The notes under the pieces are model-generated. The model made no database searches. It saw nothing but the letters and a program-made list of their open reading frames with translations, and was not told the DNA's origin. A stretch of DNA of 64,000 bases. Source: Candidatus Dechloromonas phosphorivorans (GTDB lineage Bacteria > Pseudomonadota > Gammaproteobacteria > Burkholderiales > Rhodocyclaceae). The position numbers were made by a program, and so were the translations under genes. Numbering within the stretch: the stretch's first letter is position 1; each line of letters starts with the position of its first letter. This document shows positions 1 to 10,092 of the stretch, piece after piece. The stretch spans positions 1 to 64,000 of the forward strand of contig JADJMS010000046.1 of NCBI GenBank assembly GCA_016709495.1, in the 5' to 3' direction.

Positions 1-2753
1 ATTCACCTGATTGGCACCATTGTCGTAGCTGTTTTATTAACGCTGGCGCTGGCCGGGTTCTTCACATGGCAAAATCTTGTTGAGCGCCGTGGTTCATTTG
101 CCCGCATCGAGCAGGGCGTTACTGAGCAGGTCAAGGAGCGTGTCACGGCGGAAATGAACCGCTCGCTCGAATATATCGAATTCACTCGTTCGCGCGCGGC
201 GGGAATGGTGTTGCGCCAGAGCCTGGTCCTGCAAGTGGATGCTGGCTATCAGATTGCCCGAGCGATCTACGAAAAGAAATTCCCAAGCGGCCGGTAGCCG
301 AAGTCAAGCGGCTAATCATTGAAGCATTGCGCCCGGTACGTTTTTACGAGGGGCGTGGTTACTATTTCATCGACGACATGGCGGGGCAGTTCATCCTGCT
401 GCCGACGGCGCCCCAGCTTGAAGGCAAGACTATCCTCGATAGCAAGGATGATGCCCGGGCATTTCATCATGCGCGGTTTGATCGAAGCAGCCAGCAAGCC
501 TGATGGCGAGTTTCTCGCAGTATCGCTGGTACATGCCGGATGACCCGAAGAAAATGTCGGACAAGTTGGCCTGTGCGTCGTTTTGCGCCGTTTGACTGGT
601 TGATCGGTACCGGCGACTACACCTATAAATGGGATCAGTTGCAGCAGCAGGAAGCGATTGCCCGTTTGCGTTCAGTGCGTTTTGGGGCGACGGGGTATAT
701 CGCCTTGCTTGATCCTGATGGCCGCGCACTTATTTCTCCTGTGAATAAAACGGTCGAAGGCAAATTGGCGAGCGAGGTACCGCCCATTGAGCGCACTGCA
801 CTGGAGGAAATGATCGCTAGCGCAAAGCGGGGGGGTGGCTTTATCAATTATCAGTGGCCCAACCCGGCAACCGGCAAGTTGGAAACTAAAACTGCCTTGG
901 TGCGCATGGTCGAGCCGTGGGGTTGGATCGTCATCGCCACCATGTTTAATTCAGAATTGCAGAGCGCGCTGGACGTTGAAATCAAAATCTACGAACAAGG
1001 GGCCAATCAGCGCTCCTGAATAATAACACTGGCGATCGCAGGGCGCCCTGAGCATTGCGCTGTTTGGCTCGTTGCTCTTTTCGCGTTGGTCAAAACAGTT
1101 GTTTAGGAATTACCACCAGCAGAACCTTGCTCAACAGTCCGCCTTGCAGGCTAGCGAACAGAAATTGGCGATCATTCTCGATAGTGTCGAGGCCTTTATC
1201 TATATCAAGTACGGACTGCCGTTATCTTTACGCCAATCGTCAGGTGCAGGCCTTGTTCGGCAAGCCGATGGATGAAATTATCCCGGGCGTAGCGACGAGG
1301 GCGTTCTTCAATCTGGAAACCGCGACCAATATTCGCAGCAATGACCGGCGCTGATGGCAAGAGATGGCGAGCGAGTGGCTGAAGAAGAGGTTAATACCAG
1401 CCTTGATGGCAGTGACCAGCGCCTATGTTTCCGGTCGATTGCCGTTACGTGATGCTGAAGGAAAGTTTGCACCATATGCGGCATTTCGACAGATATCACC
1501 GCGCACCGACAAGCCGAAGCCGAGCTGGAGCAGCACCGCCATCATCTTGAAACGCTGGTCAGTTCGCGCACAGCCGAGTTGGCCGAGGCGAGGGATGCCG
1601 CCGAGGCGGCCAGTCGCGCCAAGAGCACCTTCCTGGCCAATATGAGCCACGAAATCCGGACGCCGATGAACGCCATCCTCGGCCTTGCGCATTTGTTGCT
1701 GAAGGATGTCAGAGAACCGAAAGCACGTGACCAACTGGGCAAGCTGTCGGATTCAGGCAAGCATCTGCTCAACGTCATCAACAATATTCTCGATTTTTCA
1801 AAAATTGAGGCCGGCAAGCTGGTGCTGGAGAAGGCCGTGTTTTCGCCGGCTCAAGTGGTTGACCGCAGCCTGAGCATGCTTGGCGAGCGCGCTGCCGCCA
1901 AGGGCTTGCAGTTGGTCAAGGAGATTGATGCAACTTTGCCAAACTGGCTGTCCGGCGATGCCTTGCGACTGGAACAGAGCTTGCTGAATTACCTTGGCAA
2001 TGCGATCAAGTTTTCCGAACAGGGGACGATCACGGTGCGCGCTTCGGCCAGTGAGGATGATGGTCAATCCGTCCTGTTGCGTTTTGAAGTCCGGATCAAG
2101 GCATCGGCATTGCATCTGAACGCCGCGATAAATTGTTCAGCGCCTTTAGCCAGGCCGATGACACGATGACCCGACGTTTCGGCGGCAGCGGACTTGGTCT
2201 GTTGATCAGCCGCCAGCTGGCCCAGTTGATGGGCGGTGAGGCTGGCGTGGAGAGTGAATTGGGCGCGGCAGCATGTTCTGATCACGGCGCGACTGGCCAA
2301 AGTCGCTGATTCGGGCCTTTGCCGACGCGCACCAAGGAATTGTCGGTGTTGCCCGAAACCACGGCATTGCTTGGCGCTTTGGTGGCGCTCTCGCGTGTTG
2401 TTGGTCGAGGATGATCTGATCAGCCGTAGTGGCCCTGGAATTGCTGTTACTGGCCGGCTGGTTGTTGATACTGCAGGAAATGGTCAACTGGCTATTGATC
2501 AGGTACATGCCCATGACTACGCGCTGGTCTTGATGGATATGCAAATGCCGGTGCTTGGCGGACTGGCTGCGACACGGGCGATTCGCCTTATGCCAGGCAA
2601 GGCGACGCTACCGATTCTGGCGATGACGGCCAACGCCTTCGAGGAAGATCGCAAGCCTGCCCTGCGGCCGGCATGGACGACCATATCAGCAAGCCGGTCG
2701 ACCCGGATGTGCTCTATGCGACCTTGATCAAGTGGTTGGAGCGGGCTGACTGA
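1..2753 (+). pseudogene. Cache-PAS hybrid sensor histidine kinase, frame-broken and 5'-truncated
   Basis: Read across frames, this is one membrane hybrid kinase. It has a transmembrane segment near the left edge, a double-Cache-type sensor (about 150-1000, with motifs such as YYFIDD and GTGDYTY), a second membrane helix near 1060, a PAS domain (about 1150-1500), a HisKA H-box SHEIRTPMNA near 1640, a HATPase domain with NAIKFSEQGT and FGGSGLGL, and a C-terminal receiver (LLVEDD, LVLMDMQMP, KPVDPD) ending LIKWLERAD. At least eight frame changes interrupt it, five of them in the first kilobase. The N-terminus lies outside the window. The domains themselves are well conserved, so the breaks may be sequencing errors at a poor-quality contig region rather than decay. 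Its C-terminal half resembles the intact kinase at 29892-32213. Confidence 0.8.
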
Positions 2754-2809
2754 TTAGCTGAGCTTCTTCGAACAGCGATGTGATAATCACTTCGCAGAGG
2801 CCCGGCGTA

Positions 2810-3736
2810 TCAGGAATGGCATAAAGCACCCGTCATCATTTCCTCAAAAATGCCACGCAGGCTGCGTGCCCCGGCTTTGTATTCCATCGCCAGTTCGGCG
2901 ATCTGCTCGAAAACCGTGCGCGCGATGCTGAGTTTGATGCCGTCCTCGCGCAGGATTTCGGCAAATTGTCGGAAGATGGCGCTGCGTGGTTCGATCATGA
3001 TGCGCACCAGCATCTCGCGGGTCAGGTCCTGCAGGCGGGCTACGATGGGCAGGCGGCCGGCGAATTCGGGAATCAGGCCAAATTCGCGCAAATCGGTTGG
3101 TTTTACCCGGCTGTTGAGGCGGTTGATGATTTTCTCGTTTTGATCGTCCGAAGTCGAAATGAAGCCGAAGGTGTGAGTCTTTTCGAGAATCTTTTCGAGC
3201 CCGACAAAGGCTCCGCCGCAAATGAACAGAATATGTGTGGTGTCGATGTGCTGACCACTTTTAAGTCGGACCGGCGCCCCTTCCATGATTTTGAGCAGGG
3301 CGTGCTGGACACTCTCGCCGGAAGCCGCACGGGCCTGACCGCTGATGCTGCGCAGCTTGTCGATTTCGTCGATGAAGATGATGCCGCGCTGGGCGCGCGC
3401 CATGTCGCCATTGGCCCGGTCGACAAGACGATGGAGCATGGCTTCGATCTCCTCGCTAACGTATTCGGTTTGCGCCAACGAAGTGGCGTCGGCCGTGACG
3501 AAGGGCACATCAAGAACTTTGGCCAGCGTTTCACAAAGCAGGGTTTTGCCGGTGCCGGTCGGGCCGATCAATAAAATATTACTTTTTGTGACGTCGACCG
3601 CACCACTCTCGGACCAGGCCATTTTGCGGAAGTGCGTATAGATGGCAACGGCCAGCGTGCGCTTGGCTTCCACCTGACCGATGACGTGCAGATCAAGTTG
3701 GCGGACTATTTCACTGGGTTTGAGCGGGGAGGGCAT
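2810..3736 (-). CDS. ClpX-like AAA+ ATPase without zinc-binding domain
   Basis: This protein of about 308 aa is homologous to the ClpX unfoldase. It has Walker A GPTGTGKT (residues about 58-65), Walker B IIFIDEIDK (about 117), the RARAASGESVQ-like segment, sensor region EFAGRLPIVARL and the C-terminal small domain. It begins directly at the AAA+ core and lacks the Cys4 zinc-binding domain that precedes the core in true ClpX. The last residues as read (GALCHS) look shifted: an adjacent frame continues as LYAIPDTPGLCEV into 2737, so a one-base indel near 2828 probably hides the real C-terminus, which would overlap the tail of the convergent kinase. Confident as a ClpX paralogue; whether it works with ClpP is not shown. 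Confidence 0.8.
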   Translation of the reverse strand: MPSPLKPSEIVRQLDLHVIGQVEAKRTLAVAIYTHFRKMAWSESGAVDVTKSNILLIGPTGTGKTLLCETLAKVLDVPFVTADATSLAQTEYVSEEIEAMLHRLVDRANGDMARAQRGIIFIDEIDKLRSISGQARAASGESVQHALLKIMEGAPVRLKSGQHIDTTHILFICGGAFVGLEKILEKTHTFGFISTSDDQNEKIINRLNSRVKPTDLREFGLIPEFAGRLPIVARLQDLTREMLVRIMIEPRSAIFRQFAEILREDGIKLSIARTVFEQIAELAMEYKAGARSLRGIFEEMMTGALCHS

Positions 3737-3798
3737 GCGGGCAACCTGCGAGAGCGGAGTGTCCGATGCTATCCCCGTTTTTCGTTGCAGGCAAAGGC

Positions 3799-4848
3799 TC
3801 AGGTTTTACCCGACCAGAACTGCCGGTAATGGACTGGTGCCATGCCGGTCCATTCAACAAAGGCACGGTAGAAGGCAGAGGTGTCGGCGTAGCCGAGATC
3901 GGCAGCAACCTGAGAGATCGGGTCACGCGTCTTGGTCAGGCGGGCCAGTGCCATATCGCGGCGCAAGGCATCCTTGATCCCGCGAAAACTTGAACCTTCT
4001 TCTTCGAGGCGGCGGTGGGTGGTGCGTGGCGAGAGGTGAAGCTGGTCGGCGACCTCTTCCAGGCTGAGCGAGTCGGGCAGGGCGGCACGCAGCAGATCGC
4101 GAACGCGGATCACCATTTCGCGGTCGCGGCGGTACAGCGTGGTGATCTTGCCGGGAGCGCCGTCGAGAAAAGTGGTCAGCGCGGCTTCGTCGCGGCGGAT
4201 GGGGAGGTCGAGCAGGTTGGCGTTCAAGGTGGCGGTCAGTTGCTGAGCGTTAAAGGTTGAATGTTCAGTAAAAATCAGCGCATAGTCATCGACATGCGCT
4301 GGTTGCGGGTAGGGAAAACTCACGCTGTCCAGAGCCAGCCCGCGTCCGGCCAGCCAGCAGGCGAGTCCGTGCAGCAGGCGCAGTAGCCATTCAAAGGCGA
4401 ATACCCGGCTTGGTGAATCTATGCGCCCAGCCAGCGGCCGTCGTTCGCTTATCACCAGCTCGGCCAGCCCTTTCTCGCGGCGGACTTCGACCGCCATGTC
4501 GGGCAAGACAATACGTAAAAAACGGCAGGCACGCTGGAGTGCCTCGGCCAGCGTCGAGGCGCTGATCGTACTGCGGCAAAGAAATTCAAAGCTGCCTAGG
4601 CGCATTGGCTGGGCAAATAATCCAAAGCCCTCATCGTCCAGTTCACGATTGATCAGGTTGTATAGGGCGGCATAATTTTCAACCGGGATCCGGTTGGCGG
4701 TATCTGCAGTGTCGACCTCGGCGGCAGTCAGTAGCGGCGCCGGGTCGAGGCCTTGACGAACCAGCCCGGCGAGCATGCCGTTAACAAAGCCCATCGCAAC
4801 AGTGGCTTGCGTTCGCGTGCCTGCTTTTTGATTGGTGCGGCGCAGCAT
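3799..4848 (-). CDS. AraC-family transcriptional regulator
   Basis: This 349-aa regulator has an N-terminal arabinose-binding-like (OruR/ArgR-type) sensing domain over about residues 20-210. A C-terminal AraC helix-turn-helix pair follows (LSLEEVADQLHLSPRTTHRRL at about 262-282, then ISQVAADLGYADTSAFYRAFVEW). It is transcribed divergently from icmF, with about 140 bp between the starts. This makes it the obvious candidate regulator of icmF and short-chain acyl-CoA metabolism, although no operator could be identified by eye. The ATG at 4848 gives a full-length family member. Confidence 0.85.
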   Translation of the reverse strand: MLRRTNQKAGTRTQATVAMGFVNGMLAGLVRQGLDPAPLLTAAEVDTADTANRIPVENYAALYNLINRELDDEGFGLFAQPMRLGSFEFLCRSTISASTLAEALQRACRFLRIVLPDMAVEVRREKGLAELVISERRPLAGRIDSPSRVFAFEWLLRLLHGLACWLAGRGLALDSVSFPYPQPAHVDDYALIFTEHSTFNAQQLTATLNANLLDLPIRRDEAALTTFLDGAPGKITTLYRRDREMVIRVRDLLRAALPDSLSLEEVADQLHLSPRTTHRRLEEEGSSFRGIKDALRRDMALARLTKTRDPISQVAADLGYADTSAFYRAFVEWTGMAPVHYRQFWSGKT

Positions 4849-4989
4849 TTTGTGATCGTGGTGAAATTGGACGGACTGAGCATATCACCTTGGCGGAATT
4901 TGCACGATAAACGTCTGTCCGGGCAATGGCCGTACTTGATTCAGGGGCTTAATATGTTGCATCCCAATTCCAATCAGAAGGCAGGCGTC

Positions 4990-7900
4990 ATGACCGATCT
5001 CTCCGTTGCCAAGAAGCTGTCCCCGTACAAGCCCAAGAACAAGGTTCGTTTCGTAACCGCTACCTCATTGTTCGACGGCCACGATGCATCGATCAATATC
5101 ATGCGCCGGATTCTGCAATCGACCGGCTCCGAGGTGATTCACCTCGGCCACAACCGTTCGGTGCAGGAGATCGTCAATGCCGCCTTGCAGGAAGACGCGC
5201 AGGGCATCTGCATCACCTCCTACCAGGGGGGTCACGTCGAATTTTTCAAATACATGATCGATCTGCTACGGGCTGGCGGCGGTGAAAACATCAAGGTTTT
5301 CGGTGGTGGCGGCGGCGTGATTGTGCCGACTGAAATCAAGGAATTGCATGCCTATGGCGTGACCCGCATCTACGCGCCGGAAGATGGCGTGCATATGGGT
5401 CTGCAGGGCATGATCAACGAAGTCGTGCAGAACGCTGATTACAGCCTGGATGGCGAAAAAGCCAAGCCGGAAGAAGTGCTGGCCGCGTTGCAGGCCGGCG
5501 ATCTGCGCAAGCTGGCACGGGTCATTACCCTGCTCGAAAACGGTGTCGCGCCGCAACTGAAAGAACCACTTTTGAAGGCTGCGGCGGCGTTGACCGTACC
5601 AGTCCTCGGTATTACCGGGACCGGCGGTGCTGGCAAGTCGTCGCTGACCGACGAGATCGTGCGCCGTTTCCGTCTCGATCAGGACAATAACGTCAAGATC
5701 GCGCTGGTCTCCATCGACCCGTCACGCAAGCGCACCGGCGGAGCCCTGCTCGGCGACCGTATCCGGATGAACGCCATTGAGCATCCGAATATCTATATGC
5801 GCTCGTTGGCGACTCGCGATACCGGCAGCGAAATCTCCGCTGCGCTGCCCGAAGTCATTGCCGCCTGCAAACTCTCCGGTTTCGATCTGGTGATTGTTGA
5901 AACCTCAGGCATCGGCCAGGGCAATGCGGCCATCGTGCCGTATGTTGATCTGTCGCTGTACGTGATGACGCCGGAGTTCGGTGCCGCTTCGCAGCTGGAA
6001 AAAATCGACATGCTCGACTTCGCCGATTTCGTGGCGATCAACAAGTTCGACCGCAAGGGTGCCGAAGATGCGTTGCGTGATGTGCGCAAACAGTACCAGC
6101 GCAATCGCGAGTTGTTTACCACCCAGACCGACGAAATGCCGGTCTATGGCACCATGGCAGCGCGTTTCAACGACGATGGCGTGACGGCGCTTTATCAGGC
6201 GCTGGTCCCGCAATTGGTCGAAAAAGGTCTCAAGCTCAAGCCGGGCAAACTGCCGTTGGTCACTGTCAAACAATCTTCCAGCCAGCGCGCCATTGTGCCG
6301 GCCCAGCGCGTGCGCTATCTGGCTGAGGTGGCCGAAGCCGTGCGCGGTTATCACGCCCATACCGACGTCCAGGTGAAGATTGCCCGCGAGCGTCAAGCGC
6401 TGCGTTTGTCCAAGGGAATTTTCAAGGGTTGCGACAAGTCGACCGCAGGCTTTGACGAAATGATCGCCATGAAAGATGGTGAGATCGACCCGAAAGCAAA
6501 AAAACTGCTCGACATGTGGCCGGATACCCTTGCTGCCTATTCAGGCGACGAGTATGTGGTCAAAATCCGCGACAAGGAAATCCGCACCAAGCTGGTTTCG
6601 GAATCCCTCTCCGGCACCAAGATCCGCAAGGTCATCCTGCCCAAGTTTGGCGATGATGGCGAAACCCTGCGCTTCCTGATGCGCGAGAATGTCCCCGGTT
6701 CCTTCCCCTTACACCGCCGGCGTCTTCGCCTTCAAGCGCGAAGGTGAAGATCCGACCCGCATGTTCGCCGGTGAAGGCGATGCCTTCCGTACCAACCGCC
6801 GTTTCAAGCGCGTTTCCGAAGGTATGCCGGCGCATCGTCTCTCAACGGCTTTCGACTCGGTGACCCTGTACGGTTGCGATCCTGATGAGCGTCCAGACAT
6901 CTACGGCAAGATCGGTAATTCCGGTGTTTCGATTGCCACGCTCGATGATCTGAAAGTGCTCTACGACGGTTTCGATCTGCTCGCCCCGACTACCTCGGTG
7001 TCGATGACCATCAACGGCCCGGCGCCGATCATCCTGGCCTGCTTCTTCAACACCGCCATCGACCAGCAGATCGTCAAGTTCGAGAAGGACAACGGCCGTC
7101 AGCCGACCGAGGACGAAGCGCAAAAAATCCGCGAGTGGGCGCTGTCGACCGTACGCGGTACGGTACAGGCCGATATTCTGAAAGAAGATCAGGGCCAAAA
7201 CACCTGCATTTTCTCGACCGAATTCGCCTTGAAAATGATGGGCGATATTCAGGAATTCTTCGTCCATAACCAGATCCAGAACTTCTACTCGGTATCGATT
7301 TCCGGCTATCACATCGCCGAAGCCGGCGCCAACCCGATCAGCCAGCTTGCCTTCACGCTTTCCAACGGCTTTACCTACGTTGAGTCGTACTTGGCGCGCG
7401 GCATGCAGATCGATGATTTTGCCCCGAACCTGAGCTTCTTCTTCAGCAACGGCATGGACCCGGAATACTCGGTCATCGGCCGCGTTGCCCGCCGCATCTG
7501 GGCGCTGGCGATGAAGAACAAGTACGGCGCCAACGAGCGTAGCCAGAAGCTGAAGTACCACATCCAGACCTCGGGTCGTTCGTTGCACGCGCAGGAAATG
7601 GACTTCAACGACATCCGCACGACGCTGCAGGCCTTGATCGCCATCTACGACAATTGCAACTCGCTGCACACCAATGCCTACGACGAAGCGATCACAACGC
7701 CGACCGAGGAGTCTGTGCGCCGCGCCATGGCCATCCAGTTGGTGATCAACCGCGAATGGGGCGTCGCCAAGAACGAAAACCCGAATCAGGGCGCTTTCGT
7801 CATCGACGAACTGACCGATCTGGTTGAAGAGGCCGTACTGAAAGAGTTTGAAGCCATCGCTTCGCGCGGCGGCGTGTTGGGTGCCATGGAAACCGGCTAC

Positions 7901-8251
7901 CAGCGCGGCAAAATCCAGGAAGAGTCGATGTATTACGAGCACAAGAAGCACGACGGCTCCTACCCGATCATCGGCGTCAATACCTTCCTCAACCCGAAGG
8001 GCATGGCACAGCAGGAAATCGAGTTGGCGCGTTCGACCGATGAAGAAAAGCAGGGCCAGATCAAGCGCCTGCGCGACTTCCAGGCCCGCAACGCAGCCCA
8101 AGCCCCGGCCATGCTGGAAAAGCTCAAGCAAACCGTGATCGAAGATGGCAACGTCTTCGCGGTGCTGGTCGATGCAGTGAAATACTGCTCGCTCGGCCAG
8201 ATCAGCACGGCGCTCTACGAAGTGGGCGGCCAGTACCGGCGCAGCATGTAA
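4990..8251 (+). CDS. icmF: Fused isobutyryl-CoA mutase (B12-dependent), with a one-base frameshift
   Basis: IcmF interconverts isobutyryl-CoA and n-butyryl-CoA (some members pivalyl/isovaleryl-CoA) with adenosylcobalamin. Domains in order: B12-binding (FDGHDAS, GHNRSVQEI), MeaI-like G-protein chaperone with P-loop GTGGAGKSS and IDPSRKRTGGALLGDR, linker, and the mutase TIM barrel (GEGDAFRTNRRF, then TTSVSMTINGPAP). Expected size is about 1086 aa. The two halves are in different frames joined near 6704-6711, where an extra base turns GSFPYTAG into GSFPLHRR; the total of 3262 nt fits one inserted base. The chosen ATG at 4990 has an AGAAGG-type Shine-Dalgarno sequence. An AraC regulator is divergent. 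Function is confident; the frameshift is probably a sequence error. Confidence 0.92.
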
Positions 8252-8311
8252 CTCCTCCGACCGGAAGGAGAGCAGCAGTCCTGAATCCTTAGGGAGAAGG
8301 AGACAAAAATG

Positions 8312-8336
8312 ACGGCGAGGCTATGTACCTCGCCGT
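8312..8336 (+). terminator. Rho-independent terminator after icmF
   Basis: A perfect 9-bp stem ACGGCGAGG/CCTCGCCGT with a 7-nt loop is followed by TTTTCC, 60 bp downstream of the icmF stop. A strong Shine-Dalgarno (GGAGAAGGAGAC) and an ATG lie immediately 5' of the stem, so the hairpin could also be the start of a short leader ORF. Confidence 0.75.
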
Positions 8337-8347
8337 TTTCCATGGAT

Positions 8348-8359
8348 GTTACGGTCAAC
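8348..8359 (+). repeat. Dispersed 12-mer motif, copy 1
   Basis: Exact GTTACGGTCAAC, followed by TGGAAAAAA. It is intergenic, 12 bp beyond the icmF terminator. It is one of 13 exact matches to GTTRCGGTCRAC in the window. Confidence 0.85.
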
Positions 8360-8411
8360 TGGAAAAAACGGCGTAATTTGCAATATGCCGCTTCTAGGAT
8401 CAACGCTGCCG

Positions 8412-8816
8412 TCAGGTCACGGATAACTCTCCCAAGCAGGTCCGTTGCAATAACGAAGTACCCACGATGTGCCCGGTGCACCACAAGGCGAGGAAGGTCT
8501 GGAGTTCATCCGGGTCGAAATTTTCAGTCGAGATGATCTCGGATGCCAGGAACTCGAATTCCTCGCCTTCATGTTCATGTTCGTCGAGCGTGGGGAAGCC
8601 GTGGCGGGCGAGCAGTTCATGCTCCGTCGCGAAATGTGCGCGCACGCTGGCCATCAGTTTCTCAAGAATGCCGGGAAAGCATTCTTCGCCCGCTTCGTCG
8701 CTATCGGTGAGACAGTCGGCCAGCGCATTGCATTGCACCAGCAGTTGCTGGTGCTGCCTATCCAGCGTCGCGTTTCCGGTACTGAAATGCGGTATCCATT
8801 GTGTTCTTTTCGGCAT
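8412..8816 (-). CDS. Hemerythrin-like di-iron protein
   Basis: This is a protein of about 134 aa of the bacteriohemerythrin fold, which binds O2 or NO at a non-heme di-iron centre. The ligand-type motifs are present in order: LDRQHQQLL, HFATEHELL, HEHEGEEFEFL and, near the C-terminus, CTGHIVG. It is cytoplasmic (no signal peptide). The ATG at 8816 is preferred; a TTG at 8822 overlapping the upstream stop is possible. It is the last gene of the leftward electron-transfer operon, suggesting an oxygen-sensing, delivery or protection role for that module (inference). Confidence 0.85.
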   Translation of the reverse strand: MPKRTQWIPHFSTGNATLDRQHQQLLVQCNALADCLTDSDEAGEECFPGILEKLMASVRAHFATEHELLARHGFPTLDEHEHEGEEFEFLASEIISTENFDPDELQTFLALWCTGHIVGTSLLQRTCLGELSVT

Positions 8817-8818
8817 GC

Positions 8819-9247
8819 TCAAAACCCCAGGGATTCAACAACGACGACCAGGTCGGCGAAACTGGCCGCATCGAGCTTCTGAGCCAGTGCCTCCTTGTCC
8901 AGACCATCGCAGCTGAAGGTGGTCAGCCGGACTTCCATGGGCAGCTCACGGATTTCCAGTGGCGACATGAAGCCGGTATTGCAGATGTGGCGCAGACATT
9001 CGCGTTCCGGCTCGGCGAGTTCCGGTCCGTGATACTTGAGGATTTCCAGGTAGCGCTCGGCGGCGAGGTTGAGCCGGCCGCTGATCTCCATGGTGTTTTT
9101 CTTGCCGTCAGTCAGGATCGCCAAAGGCGGGCCGAAGAAGACGGGTGTCTTGCCGACGACGCGTGTTTTCTCTTCGCGGGTCAGTGCCGGGGGAACCCAC
9201 GTGGGATCGCCTCGGGTCGGCGAGGGTTTTTCCGCTGTATCCGCCAT
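8819..9247 (-). CDS. Conserved-looking protein of unknown function in respiratory operon
   Basis: This is a 142-143 aa soluble protein (start MADTAEKP, ATG at 9247) with no signal peptide, membrane segment or motif I recognise. It contains two isolated cysteines (ECLRHICN), a TFSCDG segment and an acidic/hydrophobic C-terminus ending VVVVESLGF. It overlaps the end of the tetraheme cytochrome gene by sharing the 9246-9260 region, and its stop abuts the hemerythrin start, so it is translationally linked to both. By position it could be a maturation or regulatory partner of the NrfCD-like module; this is inference only. An upstream start at 9295 would add about 16 residues that lie inside the cytochrome gene. 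Confidence 0.65.
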   Translation of the reverse strand: MADTAEKPSPTRGDPTWVPPALTREEKTRVVGKTPVFFGPPLAILTDGKKNTMEISGRLNLAAERYLEILKYHGPELAEPERECLRHICNTGFMSPLEIRELPMEVRLTTFSCDGLDKEALAQKLDAASFADLVVVVESLGF

Positions 9248-9257
9248 CACTCGGCCA

Positions 9258-10082
9258 TCAGTGGGCGACGGGATGGACGAGCTCGTGGCTGGCATCCTTC
9301 ATCCCGTTCGGCAACTGCGGCGGTGGTTCGGGTTGGAGCTGGACGAAGCCGCGATTGCGCTCCCCATCCTGCACATTGTGCGGGTTGTGGCACTCGGTGC
9401 AGGTGAACCAGCGCTTCTTGCCGTTGCTGGCAAACTCGCCGATGCGTTTGCCATGAATGCCGTCGCGCCAATCGCGCAGCTTGTCGCCGTGGCACTTGCC
9501 GCAGAGCAGTTGCGGCTGGTCGAAGCTGATCGGATCGCCGAAGTGGTCGACCAACTTGTCGCGCTTGGTGGTGTGGTGGCAATCCAGGCACCAGATGCGG
9601 CCGCGGCCGTGCTGCAGATCCTTGAGATCGGGCACCAGGCTTTCCATGGTCGGGATGGCCGTCGGTTTCTTGTCTTTTGGCAAAGTTGGCGGGCTGAACG
9701 ACGGACCGACTCCGTTATGGCATGCGGTACCGCACATCGGCAGGATGGCCAGCTTCTCCGAGCGGGGCTTGACCAGCGCGTGGCCTTCGGGAAGGTTTTC
9801 CAGACCGGGCATCTTGCCCATCGGCACGGTGCCGTCGAACGGGTCGCCGTACCACAGTGCGGCGCCGGTTGTCGGAGAGCACTTGACGTTGGGCCAGCCG
9901 GGCTTGATGTCGCGTTGCGTGACTTCGGTCGCGCCTTTGCGGCTTTCGAAGCAGACGACGGGTTCCTTCGGCTCCGCCGCGGCCTGGGCCGCCTCGTCCT
10001 TCGCTTTCTCCATGGCGACGGCGGTATAGAGGGCGCCACCGCAGAGGGCGAGGGCCAGCGTGTAGATCGCTATCTTTTTCAT
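9258..10082 (-). CDS. Periplasmic tetraheme c-type cytochrome with one CX3CH site
   Basis: Starting at the ATG at 10082 (MKKIAIYTLALAL, signal peptide/anchor), the protein is about 274 aa. It carries three canonical heme-binding motifs, CLDCH, CGKCH and CTECH, and an atypical CGTACH (CX3CH) nearer the N-terminus. It lies 10 bp downstream of the nrfD-like gene. The family is known to shuttle electrons between a membrane quinol module and periplasmic partners. The CX3CH spacing may need a dedicated heme lyase or may not bind heme. Probably a redox partner of the neighbouring NrfC/NrfD-like proteins. Confidence 0.8.
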   Translation of the reverse strand: MKKIAIYTLALALCGGALYTAVAMEKAKDEAAQAAAEPKEPVVCFESRKGATEVTQRDIKPGWPNVKCSPTTGAALWYGDPFDGTVPMGKMPGLENLPEGHALVKPRSEKLAILPMCGTACHNGVGPSFSPPTLPKDKKPTAIPTMESLVPDLKDLQHGRGRIWCLDCHHTTKRDKLVDHFGDPISFDQPQLLCGKCHGDKLRDWRDGIHGKRIGEFASNGKKRWFTCTECHNPHNVQDGERNRGFVQLQPEPPPQLPNGMKDASHELVHPVAH

Positions 10083-10092
10083 GATCCTTGCC

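Noticed and set aside
6842..8131. Long minus-strand frame opposite the icmF mutase domain
   Set aside because: The icmF domain on the plus strand is conserved; the antisense product has no family resemblance and no ribosome site.
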